Source: Oscillospiraceae bacterium (GTDB lineage Bacteria; Bacillota; Clostridia; Oscillospirales; Oscillospiraceae). From it: 6,594 nt of DNA. Below are positions 1 to 5,191 of the stretch, piece by piece. The stretch spans positions 1-6,594 of the forward strand of contig JAIRRO010000053.1 of the NCBI GenBank assembly GCA_031255955.1, given 5' to 3'. The notes under the pieces are model-generated. The model was not told the origin of the DNA. It made no database searches and saw only the letters and a program-made list of their open reading frames with translations. The position numbers and the translations under genes were made by a program. Position 1 is the first letter of the stretch. Every line of letters begins with the position of its first letter.

Positions 1-372
1 GATACTCCGAACAAGAACGATGAATTACAGCTATTCCTATCACTGTTCGGCGCACGAACAGAGGCTGACTTAAAAAAACTTGAATCGATGGAGGTAACAA
101 TCGTGAATCAAGCAATAGGTGCATACCGTGAGATCGTAGTATCCCCGGAGTTCAAGGAGGTTGAGCGTCTGCGTCGCGAGGCGCTCAGCAACGAGGCGTC
201 CGCGTTGGAGCATGCGCGGCGTAAGGAAGCCGAAAAATGGCGCAGTTTTATTGTCGCCCAAGATGCTGCATTGATGGAGAAGGATGCCGCGTTGACGGAG
301 AAGGATGCCGCGTTGATGGAGAAGGATGCCGAAATAGCCCGCCTCAAATCATTGCTGAACGGCAAAGAATAA
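1..372 (+). CDS. Rpn-family recombination-promoting nuclease / putative transposase, C-terminal part (5' partial)
   Basis: The reading frame is open from the first base, so this is the 3' end of a gene that begins outside the window; 123 codons are visible. An internal ATG at 88 is not the true start, because the coding signal continues upstream (LFLSLFGARTEADLKKLES). The text resembles the C-terminal helical region of Rpn / PD-(D/E)XK transposase-like proteins, which are common in multiple copies in gut Clostridia: an 'FGARTEADLKKLE' stretch, a basic-acidic helix (FKEVERLRREALSNEASALEHARRKE), then a charged tail. In this family the nuclease core lies in the N-terminal half, which is not visible, so activity cannot be judged. 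Residues from about 88 to 115 of the visible part are four heptad-like units (DAALMEK, DAALTEK, DAALMEK, DAEIARL), likely a coiled coil. Family assignment rests on recall of the pattern and is probable, not certain. Confidence 0.7.
   Translation, partial: DTPNKNDELQLFLSLFGARTEADLKKLESMEVTIVNQAIGAYREIVVSPEFKEVERLRREALSNEASALEHARRKEAEKWRSFIVAQDAALMEKDAALTEKDAALMEKDAEIARLKSLLNGKE
262..345 (+). repeat. 21-bp in-frame tandem repeat (three copies plus a diverged fourth)
   Basis: Units start at 262, 283, 304 and 325, each beginning GATGC. The first three encode DAAL(M/T)EK; the fourth is diverged (DAEIARL). Because the unit is exactly seven codons, copy-number change keeps the frame and adds one heptad to the predicted C-terminal coiled coil of the Rpn-like protein. 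The second and third copies differ by one base (ACG versus ATG), which suggests recent duplication. Confidence 0.85.
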
Positions 373-376
373 TACC

Positions 377-435
377 GGGGATGTCGGGATGACAACCCCC
401 GCCCTCTTTGAGGGTACCCCCTTCTGAGAAGGGGG
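377..435. other. Cluster of three short hairpins downstream of the Rpn-like gene
   Basis: Three inverted repeats follow one another within 60 bases. The first spans 377-399, with arms GGGGATGTC and GACAACCCC, one A-A mismatch and a 5-base loop. The second spans 402-414, with arms CCCTC and GAGGG and a 3-base loop. The third spans 417-435, with perfect 8-base arms CCCCCTTC and GAAGGGGG and loop TGA. The first begins 5 bases after the Rpn stop codon. None is followed by a T run, so these are not classical intrinsic terminators, though they may stabilise the mRNA 3' end. The layout resembles interspersed GC-rich repeat elements found between genes in Clostridia; genome-wide copy number cannot be known from this window. 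Confidence 0.6.
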
Positions 436-485
436 CTGGGCGCGATGTAAACCTGCGCGGCACCACAAGGGCAAACAGCCCCTAT

Positions 486-533
486 GCCACCACCGCAGGG
501 CGGCAGCGACACGCGGCGATTCGCGTGTGGTGG
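486..533. other. GC-rich inverted repeat (nested hairpins)
   Basis: Arms ACACGCG (509-515) and CGCGTGT (522-528) are a perfect 7-base inverted repeat around a 6-base loop. An alternative outer pairing joins CCACCAC (487-493) with GTGGTGG (527-533). The stretch from 436 to 542 has no convincing coding capacity on either strand. It lies between the Rpn-like gene and the hicA remnant and may belong to the same repeat element as the hairpins at 377-435. Confidence 0.5.
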
Positions 534-542
534 TCAGGGGGA

Positions 543-679
543 CTACGCTTTATCGTATTCGTAGGTGCCATCCAGAACAGGATTCGCTTTGCGGTGTTTG
601 AGAAAAAGGCGGGGGAATCCTATTTCGCCAAGGCGGCGATAATTTCACCCGGTTTCAGTATCGGATATTTATCGCCCAT
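543..679 (-). pseudogene. hicA: HicA toxin remnant, frameshifted and truncated
   Basis: The ATG (677-679) directly abuts the hicB stop codon. It opens a protein beginning MGDKYPILKPGEIIAALAK, which matches the N-terminal 'K(Y/L)P.LKP.E(I/V)(I/V)..L.K.GF' signature of HicA mRNA interferases. An in-frame TAG follows at 620-622. Adding one A to the AAA run at 623-625 would give '...ALAKIGF...', exactly the continuation expected for HicA. The shifted frame then runs 26 codons, ending at the TAG at 543-545. The repaired protein would have only about 45 residues, against about 60-80 for the family. No clear GSH catalytic motif is seen, and the usual C-terminal segment is missing. The gene is therefore probably inactive. 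A sequencing error could explain the frameshift but not the missing C-terminus. Confidence 0.65.
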
Positions 680-895
680 CTATATTGCCATTTCCATCGT
701 GGTTATATAGACCCGGTTGTTTGCCGGCAGGGCAGCTTCATCTTTTTCGTCCTCATAATACAGCACCATCGCTTCCTTCAAATTCGCGATTGCGTCATCT
801 ATGGTTTTCCCCTGCGAAGCAATGGTGTTCTCGGCGCAGGTCGCAACAAACCATTCTTCCTCCTGTTTAATTATTATCGTGGCTGTGAAATTCAT
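680..895 (-). CDS. hicB: HicB-family type II antitoxin, short form
   Basis: Seventy-one residues. HicB proteins have a partial RNase H-like fold that binds and blocks the HicA mRNA interferase. The typical core is visible: an N-terminal beta strand (NFTATIIIK), 'EEWFVATC' around residues 13-20, and 'SQGKTIDDAIANLKEA' at about 27-42, followed by an acidic helix. Classical HicB carries an additional C-terminal DNA-binding domain; this one ends soon after the core, so autoregulation by the usual route is doubtful. The start at 895 is chosen because GGAGG (903-907) lies 7 bases upstream. A longer frame to 997 would start inside the promoter and lacks a ribosome site. The partner toxin gene follows with no gap but is broken. 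The antitoxin frame itself is intact. Confidence 0.8.
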   Translation of the reverse strand: MNFTATIIIKQEEEWFVATCAENTIASQGKTIDDAIANLKEAMVLYYEDEKDEAALPANNRVYITTMEMAI

Positions 896-987
896 CTTGC
901 TACCTCCGGAATTATATCCCCGCCGCCGCGGAGCATTATTTATTAGATTTTGCGCGTTACGGGAATTGGCATTTGTTTGCAAGGTCG

Positions 988-1016
988 AGTATATCATATT
1001 GCCGGTGGGTTTTCAA
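988..1016 (-). promoter_or_regulatory. Sigma-A-type promoter for hicB
   Basis: On the minus strand, TTGAAA (1011-1016) is separated by exactly 17 bases from TATACT (988-993). Each hexamer matches the consensus at five of six positions. Transcription would start near 980 and leave a 5' leader of about 85 bases before hicB. The promoter points away from the collagen-like gene, so the 896-1180 interval is a divergent control region. Confidence 0.7.
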
Positions 1017-1071
1017 TTACACACCGAAGTGGACGCGTTTTATCGCGCCCTCCAACAAAACTCCTTTTTGG

Positions 1072-1103
1072 GTTATGTTCGCGATTGCCCTCCTGCATAC
1101 GAT
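1072..1103 (+). promoter_or_regulatory. Candidate sporulation (sigma-E-like) promoter for the collagen-like gene
   Basis: CATACGAT at 1096-1103 fits the mother-cell sigma-E -10 consensus CATACANT except for one base. GTTATGTT at 1072-1079 partly resembles the -35 element. The 16-base spacer is slightly long. The start site would lie about 70 bases upstream of the TTG codon. Mother-cell expression would fit a spore-surface product, which is partly why I looked for it, so treat this as a weak candidate. Confidence 0.3.
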
Positions 1104-1165
1104 GAACTGTCGGCGGCATATTCCGATATCCCGGCGCACGGCTCGCCGCCGTAACCTTTTGCTCT

Positions 1166-1173
1166 AAGGAGTG
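1166..1173 (+). promoter_or_regulatory. Ribosome binding site that sets the TTG start
   Basis: AAGGAGTG is nearly ideal, with GGAG (1168-1171) lying 9 bases before TTG at 1181. The only other nearby candidate, GTG at 1171, runs into a stop after five codons. The first ATG in frame lies 40 codons downstream, within the cysteine-bearing N-terminal region, and would have no comparable site. Confidence 0.8.
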
Positions 1174-1180
1174 ATACCGC

Positions 1181-3184
1181 TTGAATAATTCAAAAAAATA
1201 TCCGCCGAGCAAGGGCGACTCCGATCTATGTGACGAGCCCATGCACCGTTACGAAATGAATCGCCCCGAAAACATTCCCGATAATTGCGCGTGCGATGTA
1301 ATTAAGGTATGCGCCGTGGGTCCCGTCGGTCCGCAGGGTCCTAAGGGCGACACGGGAGCGCCCGGTCCGCAAGGTGTTCCGGGTTCTAAGGGCGATACCG
1401 GTCCCGCCGGTCCGCAGGGCGCGCGCGGGCAGGACGGGGCGCCCGGACGCGATGGAAGCAGCGTTGCGTTGTTGGGTACTTACAATTCTTTGGCTGAGCT
1501 GCAAGCCGCCCACCCGACCGGTCAGGCGGGCGACGCGTATCTTGTAAACGGCGGGATGTACGTCTGGAACCTCACCAACAAAGCGTGGAGCTATCTCGGC
1601 AGTCTTATCGGTCCGCAGGGCGTTCAGGGGATTCAAGGGACTCCCGGCGCGCCCGGCGCCGCCGGTCCTGCGGGTCCGCAGGGTCCTAAGGGCGATCCGG
1701 GACAAGACGGCGCGGTGGGTCCTGCAGGTCCCGCGGGTCCTCAGGGTCTCCCGGGAACCGTCGGCGCCGCGGGCGCAGTGGGTCCTGCCGGTCCCGCGGG
1801 TCCTCAGGGTCCCCAAGGGCTTCAGGGCGCCGCCGGAGCCAACGGAAACGATGGCGCGGGCGTCAGCATTTTGGGTTCTTATGCCACAGAGGCTGACCTG
1901 ATAGCGGCGCGCCCCACCGGAAATCCGGGCGAGGCTTACCTCGTCGGCGACAACCTGTATGTATGGAACACCGCCGCCACCGCGTGGAGAAATGTCGGTA
2001 CTATCAGAGGTCCGCAGGGTATTCAGGGCGCGCAGGGCGCCGCCGGTCCCGCGGGAGCTACGGGTCCGCAGGGACCCAAGGGCGACGCCGGAGCCGCCGG
2101 ACCCGCGGGCATACAGGGTCCCATCGGACCTCAAGGTCCCAAGGGCGACACGGGCGACGAGGGTCCCCGCGGACTTCAGGGCGTCGCCGGACCTGCGGGA
2201 CCTGCCGGAGTTCCCGGTCCGCAGGGCGTACAGGGCGCGCAGGGCGCCGCCGGCGCTCCCGGTCGCGACGGCACAAGCGTTGTGCTTCAAGGCTCTTATC
2301 CCTCGCTTGCCGATCTTACAGCGGCGCACCCCACCGGCTCCGTCGGCGAAGCGTATCTTGTTGACGGCGCGCTGTATATCTGGAATCCCGCTTCATCCTC
2401 TTGGACATATCTCGGCAGCCTTCGCGGACCGCAGGGCGACACCGGCGCTCAGGGTATTCCCGGTGTTCCGGGCGCGGCTGGTGCTGCGGGTCCCGCTGGC
2501 GCAGTTGGACCTATAGGTCCGGCGGGTCCCGCGGGGGCGACAGGCTCTCAGGGTCCCGCAGGTCCTCAGGGTCCGGCGGGTCCGCAGGGTCCTGCCGGAC
2601 CGCAGGGAGATACAGGACCGCAGGGTCCCGTGGGTCCTGCCGGTCCCGGCACCGGAGGGGCGGCTCCGTTCGTCATTCCGTTCGCGTCAAGAACCGCGCC
2701 TCTTGTAAGCTCAAACGCGAGCGGTACATCATCCACCGCCAGCGCCATCGGCTTCGGCTCGGCAAGTCCCGTAATGCCGATATCCTCCACCGGCACCATC
2801 ACCCCGCCACTCGATTCACAGACAGCCTACACCGTTCCGTTTAACGCCGTCATTGATAATGTCAATGGCGTGGTGGGTAACAGCGCCGCCTTCACAGCTC
2901 CGCCAGGCAACTCTGTGCGTCCTTACATCCTTCTTTATACCGCGCCGCCGGGCTCTTCAACCTTCACGCCAATCGCCGCGGCAAAGGTCTCTCCCACCTC
3001 CGGTTATTCAGGAACAACCCCCGCGCTTACAACGCTGCCTATCACATTGAACGGCATCGGAGCCACGGTTCCGGCGGGGACGCGTATCCTTATCGCCGGG
3101 CAGACTGAAACCGCAGGCGCCAGCCCCATCGCCGCAGGCTATTACTTCTATTACAACGGCGGCATAGAGATGCACCGGGCATAA
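1181..3184 (+). CDS. Collagen-like spore-surface (exosporium) protein with BclB-like C-terminal domain
   Basis: A 667-residue protein with a TTG start. There is no signal peptide or membrane segment; spore-surface proteins of this type are made in the mother cell and assembled around the spore, so none is required. Residues 1-46 form a head holding all four cysteines (17, 36, 38, 44). Gly-X-Y collagen runs occupy about 47-92, 144-225, 277-364 and 416-490, roughly 95 triplets in all, with Lys-Gly-Asp at 55, 70, 170, 300 and 321; such triplets are known to stabilise bacterial triple helices. Three 51-residue modules interrupt the runs (93-143, 226-276, 365-415). Residues 496-667 resemble the BclB C-terminal domain: 'FVIPFASRT', 'SAIGFGSASP', 'YILLYTAPPGSSTFTPI', 'VPAGTRILI'. 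That domain presumably trimerises and seeds the helix. The gene appears monocistronic, closed by the terminator at 3204-3244. The exosporium role is inferred; a phage-fibre-like adhesin is the main alternative, because similar modules occur in tail fibres. Confidence 0.85.
   Translation: MNNSKKYPPSKGDSDLCDEPMHRYEMNRPENIPDNCACDVIKVCAVGPVGPQGPKGDTGAPGPQGVPGSKGDTGPAGPQGARGQDGAPGRDGSSVALLGTYNSLAELQAAHPTGQAGDAYLVNGGMYVWNLTNKAWSYLGSLIGPQGVQGIQGTPGAPGAAGPAGPQGPKGDPGQDGAVGPAGPAGPQGLPGTVGAAGAVGPAGPAGPQGPQGLQGAAGANGNDGAGVSILGSYATEADLIAARPTGNPGEAYLVGDNLYVWNTAATAWRNVGTIRGPQGIQGAQGAAGPAGATGPQGPKGDAGAAGPAGIQGPIGPQGPKGDTGDEGPRGLQGVAGPAGPAGVPGPQGVQGAQGAAGAPGRDGTSVVLQGSYPSLADLTAAHPTGSVGEAYLVDGALYIWNPASSSWTYLGSLRGPQGDTGAQGIPGVPGAAGAAGPAGAVGPIGPAGPAGATGSQGPAGPQGPAGPQGPAGPQGDTGPQGPVGPAGPGTGGAAPFVIPFASRTAPLVSSNASGTSSTASAIGFGSASPVMPISSTGTITPPLDSQTAYTVPFNAVIDNVNGVVGNSAAFTAPPGNSVRPYILLYTAPPGSSTFTPIAAAKVSPTSGYSGTTPALTTLPITLNGIGATVPAGTRILIAGQTETAGASPIAAGYYFYYNGGIEMHRA
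1457..2425 (+). repeat. Three 51-residue modules inserted between collagen segments
   Basis: Modules lie at 1457-1609, 1856-2008 and 2273-2425, all exactly 153 bases. Shared pattern: LG(S/T)Y or QGSY, then an A(E/D)L(Q/I/T)AA helix, (H/R)PTG..G(D/E)AYLV, (M/L)Y(V/I)WN, a second Trp, and (L/V)G.(L/I)(I/R), immediately followed by GPQG. Start-to-start distances are 399 and 417 bases, so collagen run plus module behaves as a diverged super-repeat. Similar 'AYLV..LYVW....W' units are known in collagen-like and phage tail-fibre proteins. The function is unknown; sugar binding or helix registration is plausible. Confidence 0.85.
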
Positions 3185-3203
3185 CCATAACGCCGCGCTT
3201 AAT

Positions 3204-3244
3204 AAAAAAGGCTGTCCGCAATCCCTGCGGACGGTCTTTTTTTT
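3204..3244. terminator. Rho-independent terminator, probably bidirectional
   Basis: An 11-pair stem (3210-3220 with 3226-3236, two G-U pairs) surrounds loop ATCCC. Eight T residues follow on the plus strand and six A residues precede it, which become a T run on the minus strand. It lies 20 bases after the collagen-like gene and should also stop minus-strand transcripts coming from the LuxR/DUF5058 operon. The rest of 3245-3350 holds only the DUF6514-like gene's leader, including a weak GCGCG/CGCGC hairpin at 3304-3320. Confidence 0.9.
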
Positions 3245-3350
3245 CATCACATTAATGTCTGTTTCGCGATTTTATGAAGTGTATACTTGGTGCAAAGTTT
3301 CCGGCGCGGTTACATCGCGCAAAAATATCGTTTGAAAGGACTGCAATTAT

Positions 3351-3608
3351 ATGAACACGTCGTGCAACAAAGATTACATCTACACGCTTACCCCCGTCCT
3401 CCGCCACGTCAACAACCTTGACGCCGGAGTATCCTACACTACTTATGGCGTCCGCTTGGCTTTAGACGCCGGAGACATTGTGTTTCAAAATCCGGAGGTC
3501 TGCCTCGACGTGAAAAGCCTGCGGCGGCGGCTGAAGCTCATTCTGCAAAGCCACGTGCCGTATTATCAGGTGAAGGATATCATCGACGATTTTTCACGCG
3601 GCGGGTGA
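3351..3608 (+). CDS. Small DUF6514-like protein
   Basis: Eighty-five residues, ATG start, with AAAGGA (3335-3340) 10 bases upstream. The layout fits the small clostridial DUF6514 family: a 'YTTYGVRL' strand at about 29-36, a central 'IVFQNPEVCLDVKSLRRRLKL' around 43-63, and a C-terminal 'VKDIIDDF' helix near 74-81. The family has no known function, and I see no catalytic motif, signal peptide or membrane segment. The gene follows the collagen-like gene but is separated from it by a strong terminator, so it needs its own promoter. TATACT at 3282-3287 could be a -10 element, but no good -35 lies in front of it. Its last 29 bases overlap the end of the convergent membrane-protein gene, and no plus-strand terminator is visible downstream. 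Confidence 0.6.
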   Translation: MNTSCNKDYIYTLTPVLRHVNNLDAGVSYTTYGVRLALDAGDIVFQNPEVCLDVKSLRRRLKLILQSHVPYYQVKDIIDDFSRGG

Positions 3609-4431
3609 TTGTCTCCCCCGGCAGCGCTATCCGCAGATATCCCTTTTTATACAGCCACTTGCTGAAGAAATGCGTGATTGGCATCATCGCGATTATCACA
3701 AAGCCCTGCAATGACGCCATAATCACGCCGTCACCCGCGCGCCCCAGCAGCCTGTCCAAATGCAACAGGACGCTGAGCTGCGTGTCAAAAACCGTTATCA
3801 CCGCTACGATTATCGCGGCGGGCACCATACCCCACAGCTTGCCCCGCGCCGTCACGCCGCCGCCGAGATCCTTTCCGACGATACCGGCAAGCAGCGCACC
3901 GAACAGAGCCGGGACGATATTCGCCGACGCCGTTTTCATCGCGGCTGACGTCATCACCGGCTTTAGCGGAACCATCAGCGCCACCCCGATGGCAACGACT
4001 ATCGCCGTCACAAGCGAGGCTGTGCATACCGCAATCGTGGTAAGAACATCCGCCTCCTCTGTGCCGGCTTCAGCCTTCATCGCGTCGAGGACACTGTTCA
4101 CAACAGGCAGCTTCAAATTCATCACCTCGCCCGTGATGAGCGTCAAATATATCGAGCTGCCCAAAACAGGCGTGTACATTATGACCTCAAACAGATTCGA
4201 CGGTAAAAAAATCATCAGCAGCGGAAGCGCGGCTTGTGCAATAGCCCCCACAGAGGGCAGCGCGTCAAAAAGCAGTCCCAGCATAATCGGCATAGCTAAA
4301 ATTATCGCCGCCGCTCCCAGCGCGCCCGCCCTGCCGAGCGAATGCATAGATGCGATGTATCGCTCGCTTTCCGTCCGCTCGGCGCTTTTCTCCCGCTTTT
4401 TCATATTCATCAGCTTTTTCATCATATTCAT
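3580..4431 (-). CDS. Polytopic membrane protein, partner of the DUF5058-like protein
   Basis: With the ATG at 4431 the protein has 283 residues. That start is chosen because it forms an ATGA overlap with the stop of the upstream gene and has GGTGG about 5 bases in front. A frame to 4461 exists but lies deeper in the preceding gene. The N-terminus is basic and Met-rich (MNMMKKLMNMKKREK). Hydrophobic segments lie near residues 36-55, 61-76, 129-157, 168-185, 199-216 and 233-247, and the protein ends with a basic tail (TRRVKNRR). A conserved-looking loop, 'GEVMNLKLPVVNSVLDAMKAEAG', lies around 101-123. I cannot name the family. Tight coupling to the DUF5058-like gene suggests the two proteins form one membrane complex, possibly a transporter. 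The gene's end overlaps the convergent small gene, and no terminator lies directly after it. Confidence 0.75.
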   Translation of the reverse strand: MNMMKKLMNMKKREKSAERTESERYIASMHSLGRAGALGAAAIILAMPIMLGLLFDALPSVGAIAQAALPLLMIFLPSNLFEVIMYTPVLGSSIYLTLITGEVMNLKLPVVNSVLDAMKAEAGTEEADVLTTIAVCTASLVTAIVVAIGVALMVPLKPVMTSAAMKTASANIVPALFGALLAGIVGKDLGGGVTARGKLWGMVPAAIIVAVITVFDTQLSVLLHLDRLLGRAGDGVIMASLQGFVIIAMMPITHFFSKWLYKKGYLRIALPGETITRRVKNRR

Positions 4432-5147
4432 GCAATCCACCGCCCCAGCATCCACGTCCAAAATACAGAGGACGCCATCGCGGAGAGCATCCCCGTAATA
4501 AATGAGAAATCAGAGAGTCTTTCCGAGCCGGTTTTTTTAGCCGCGAATTTTAAGAGCGCGGTGACGGCGAGAGCCGTAAGCAGCGTCATTGTCGCCGCCG
4601 AAAATCCGATAAGTGTCGGAATCGTAAGGACAATCGCTATCGTTGTCATATATGTCGCGGCGCTGTAGGCGCTCCAGCGACGATCCTTCAGCTTTATCCG
4701 CAAAACGCCCTTTTGTATGCGCCCGGAGAAGAGCGGCGCCAAAACAAGTCCGCCGATAATTCCCACCGCCATAACAAACATCACCAGCACAAAGCCCTCC
4801 GCGCCGGAATCCGCCGCGCTTTTCGCGCCCACCGCGCCCAGCGCGATATCCGCCGCCATTATCTCATATGCCGTGCTTCCCACAATGGAAAGCCGCCACC
4901 ACGAAAGCGGCAGCCCCAGCAACGGCACAATGGTAAACAGCCCGACCAGCACCGTTATCGCGGGGATAAGACTGTTCGCCGCCGCGGTTTTTACAGCCTT
5001 TCTCAGATGCTGCTTTGTGAATCCGATTTTAAGCGCGCGGGAGTATGCCCTGCGGAAAAACACTCCCCCCAAGACCGCAATGTATAACACCCCGGCAATC
5101 ACTGCGGCATAAACCGCCCAATGCCCGGCGGCTTCAAAATAGCTCAT
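4428..5147 (-). CDS. DUF5058-family membrane protein
   Basis: A 239-residue integral membrane protein, the usual length for DUF5058 as I recall it. Hydrophobic segments lie near 8-30, 57-79, 116-139, 164-182, 184-203 and 213-235. A 'WWRLSIVGSTAYE' stretch at 83-95 is the most recognisable element, followed by a small-residue region (AADIALGAVGAKSAADSGAEG) that could be re-entrant or line a path. A basic cytoplasmic loop (RRAYSRALKIGFTKQHLRKA) follows the first helix. The ribosome site is weak (GGCGGG), in keeping with translation coupled to whatever lies upstream: either luxR or the micro-ORF at 5144-5191. The stop codon overlaps the next gene's ATG. The biochemical role of DUF5058 is not established; a membrane transport function is inference. 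Confidence 0.7.
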   Translation of the reverse strand: MSYFEAAGHWAVYAAVIAGVLYIAVLGGVFFRRAYSRALKIGFTKQHLRKAVKTAAANSLIPAITVLVGLFTIVPLLGLPLSWWRLSIVGSTAYEIMAADIALGAVGAKSAADSGAEGFVLVMFVMAVGIIGGLVLAPLFSGRIQKGVLRIKLKDRRWSAYSAATYMTTIAIVLTIPTLIGFSAATMTLLTALAVTALLKFAAKKTGSERLSDFSFITGMLSAMASSVFWTWMLGRWIA

Positions 5148-5191
5148 AATAAATACCCGCCATTCATATTGTCTGCCATATTACGCGTCAC
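5144..5191 (-). CDS. Possible 15-codon micro-ORF bridging luxR and the DUF5058-like gene
   Basis: A GTG at 5189-5191 opens a frame encoding (V/M)TRNMADNMNGGYLL and ends at the TGA at 5144-5146. Its start overlaps the luxR stop as GTGA, and its stop overlaps the DUF5058 start as ATGA. GGAGGGGG (5200-5207) lies 8 bases before the GTG, inside the last luxR codons. This ribosome site is stronger than the one in front of the DUF5058 ATG. The peptide is too short to assign, and a frame of this size can arise by chance. If translated, it may only keep ribosomes moving from luxR into the membrane genes. Confidence 0.35.
   Translation of the reverse strand: MTRNMADNMNGGYLL

Noticed and set aside
408..710. 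Open frame of 100 codons on the plus strand over the hairpin region and the hicA remnant
   Set aside because: No ribosome site, no family resemblance, and it runs antisense to the recognisable hicA and hicB sequences.
911..916. TATAAT on the minus strand just upstream of hicB
   Set aside because: No -35 element at suitable spacing, and it is too close to the ribosome site; the pair at 988-1016 is much better.
896..997. N-terminal extension of hicB to an ATG at 997
   Set aside because: It would start inside the strong promoter and upstream of the likely transcript start; the ATG at 895 has GGAGG at ideal spacing and gives a normal HicB N-terminus.
1099..1125. AC plus CATATTCCG considered as a sigma-K promoter for the collagen-like gene
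   Set aside because: The -10 lacks the expected trailing TA and the -35 is only two bases; too weak to call.
1226..2329. Long minus-strand open frame opposite the collagen-like gene
   Set aside because: It is the complementary shadow of GC-rich Gly-X-Y codons: low-complexity Arg/Thr/Gly/Leu sequence with no family resemblance.
1321..2652. Repetitive GC-rich DNA considered as a CRISPR array or satellite
   Set aside because: The repetition follows Gly-Pro-Gln and Gly-Pro-Ala codons in one continuous frame and has no regular spacer structure.
3301..3320. Short inverted repeat GCGCG/CGCGC before the DUF6514-like gene, sharing TACATCGCGC with the complement of about 441-450
   Set aside because: The stem is only 5 bases and the shared word only 10 bases, so neither a riboswitch nor a dispersed repeat can be supported from this window.
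3605..4498. 297-codon plus-strand open frame opposite the membrane-protein gene
   Set aside because: Ser/Thr/Ala/Ile-rich antisense shadow without ribosome site; the minus-strand frame shows clear membrane segments and operon coupling.
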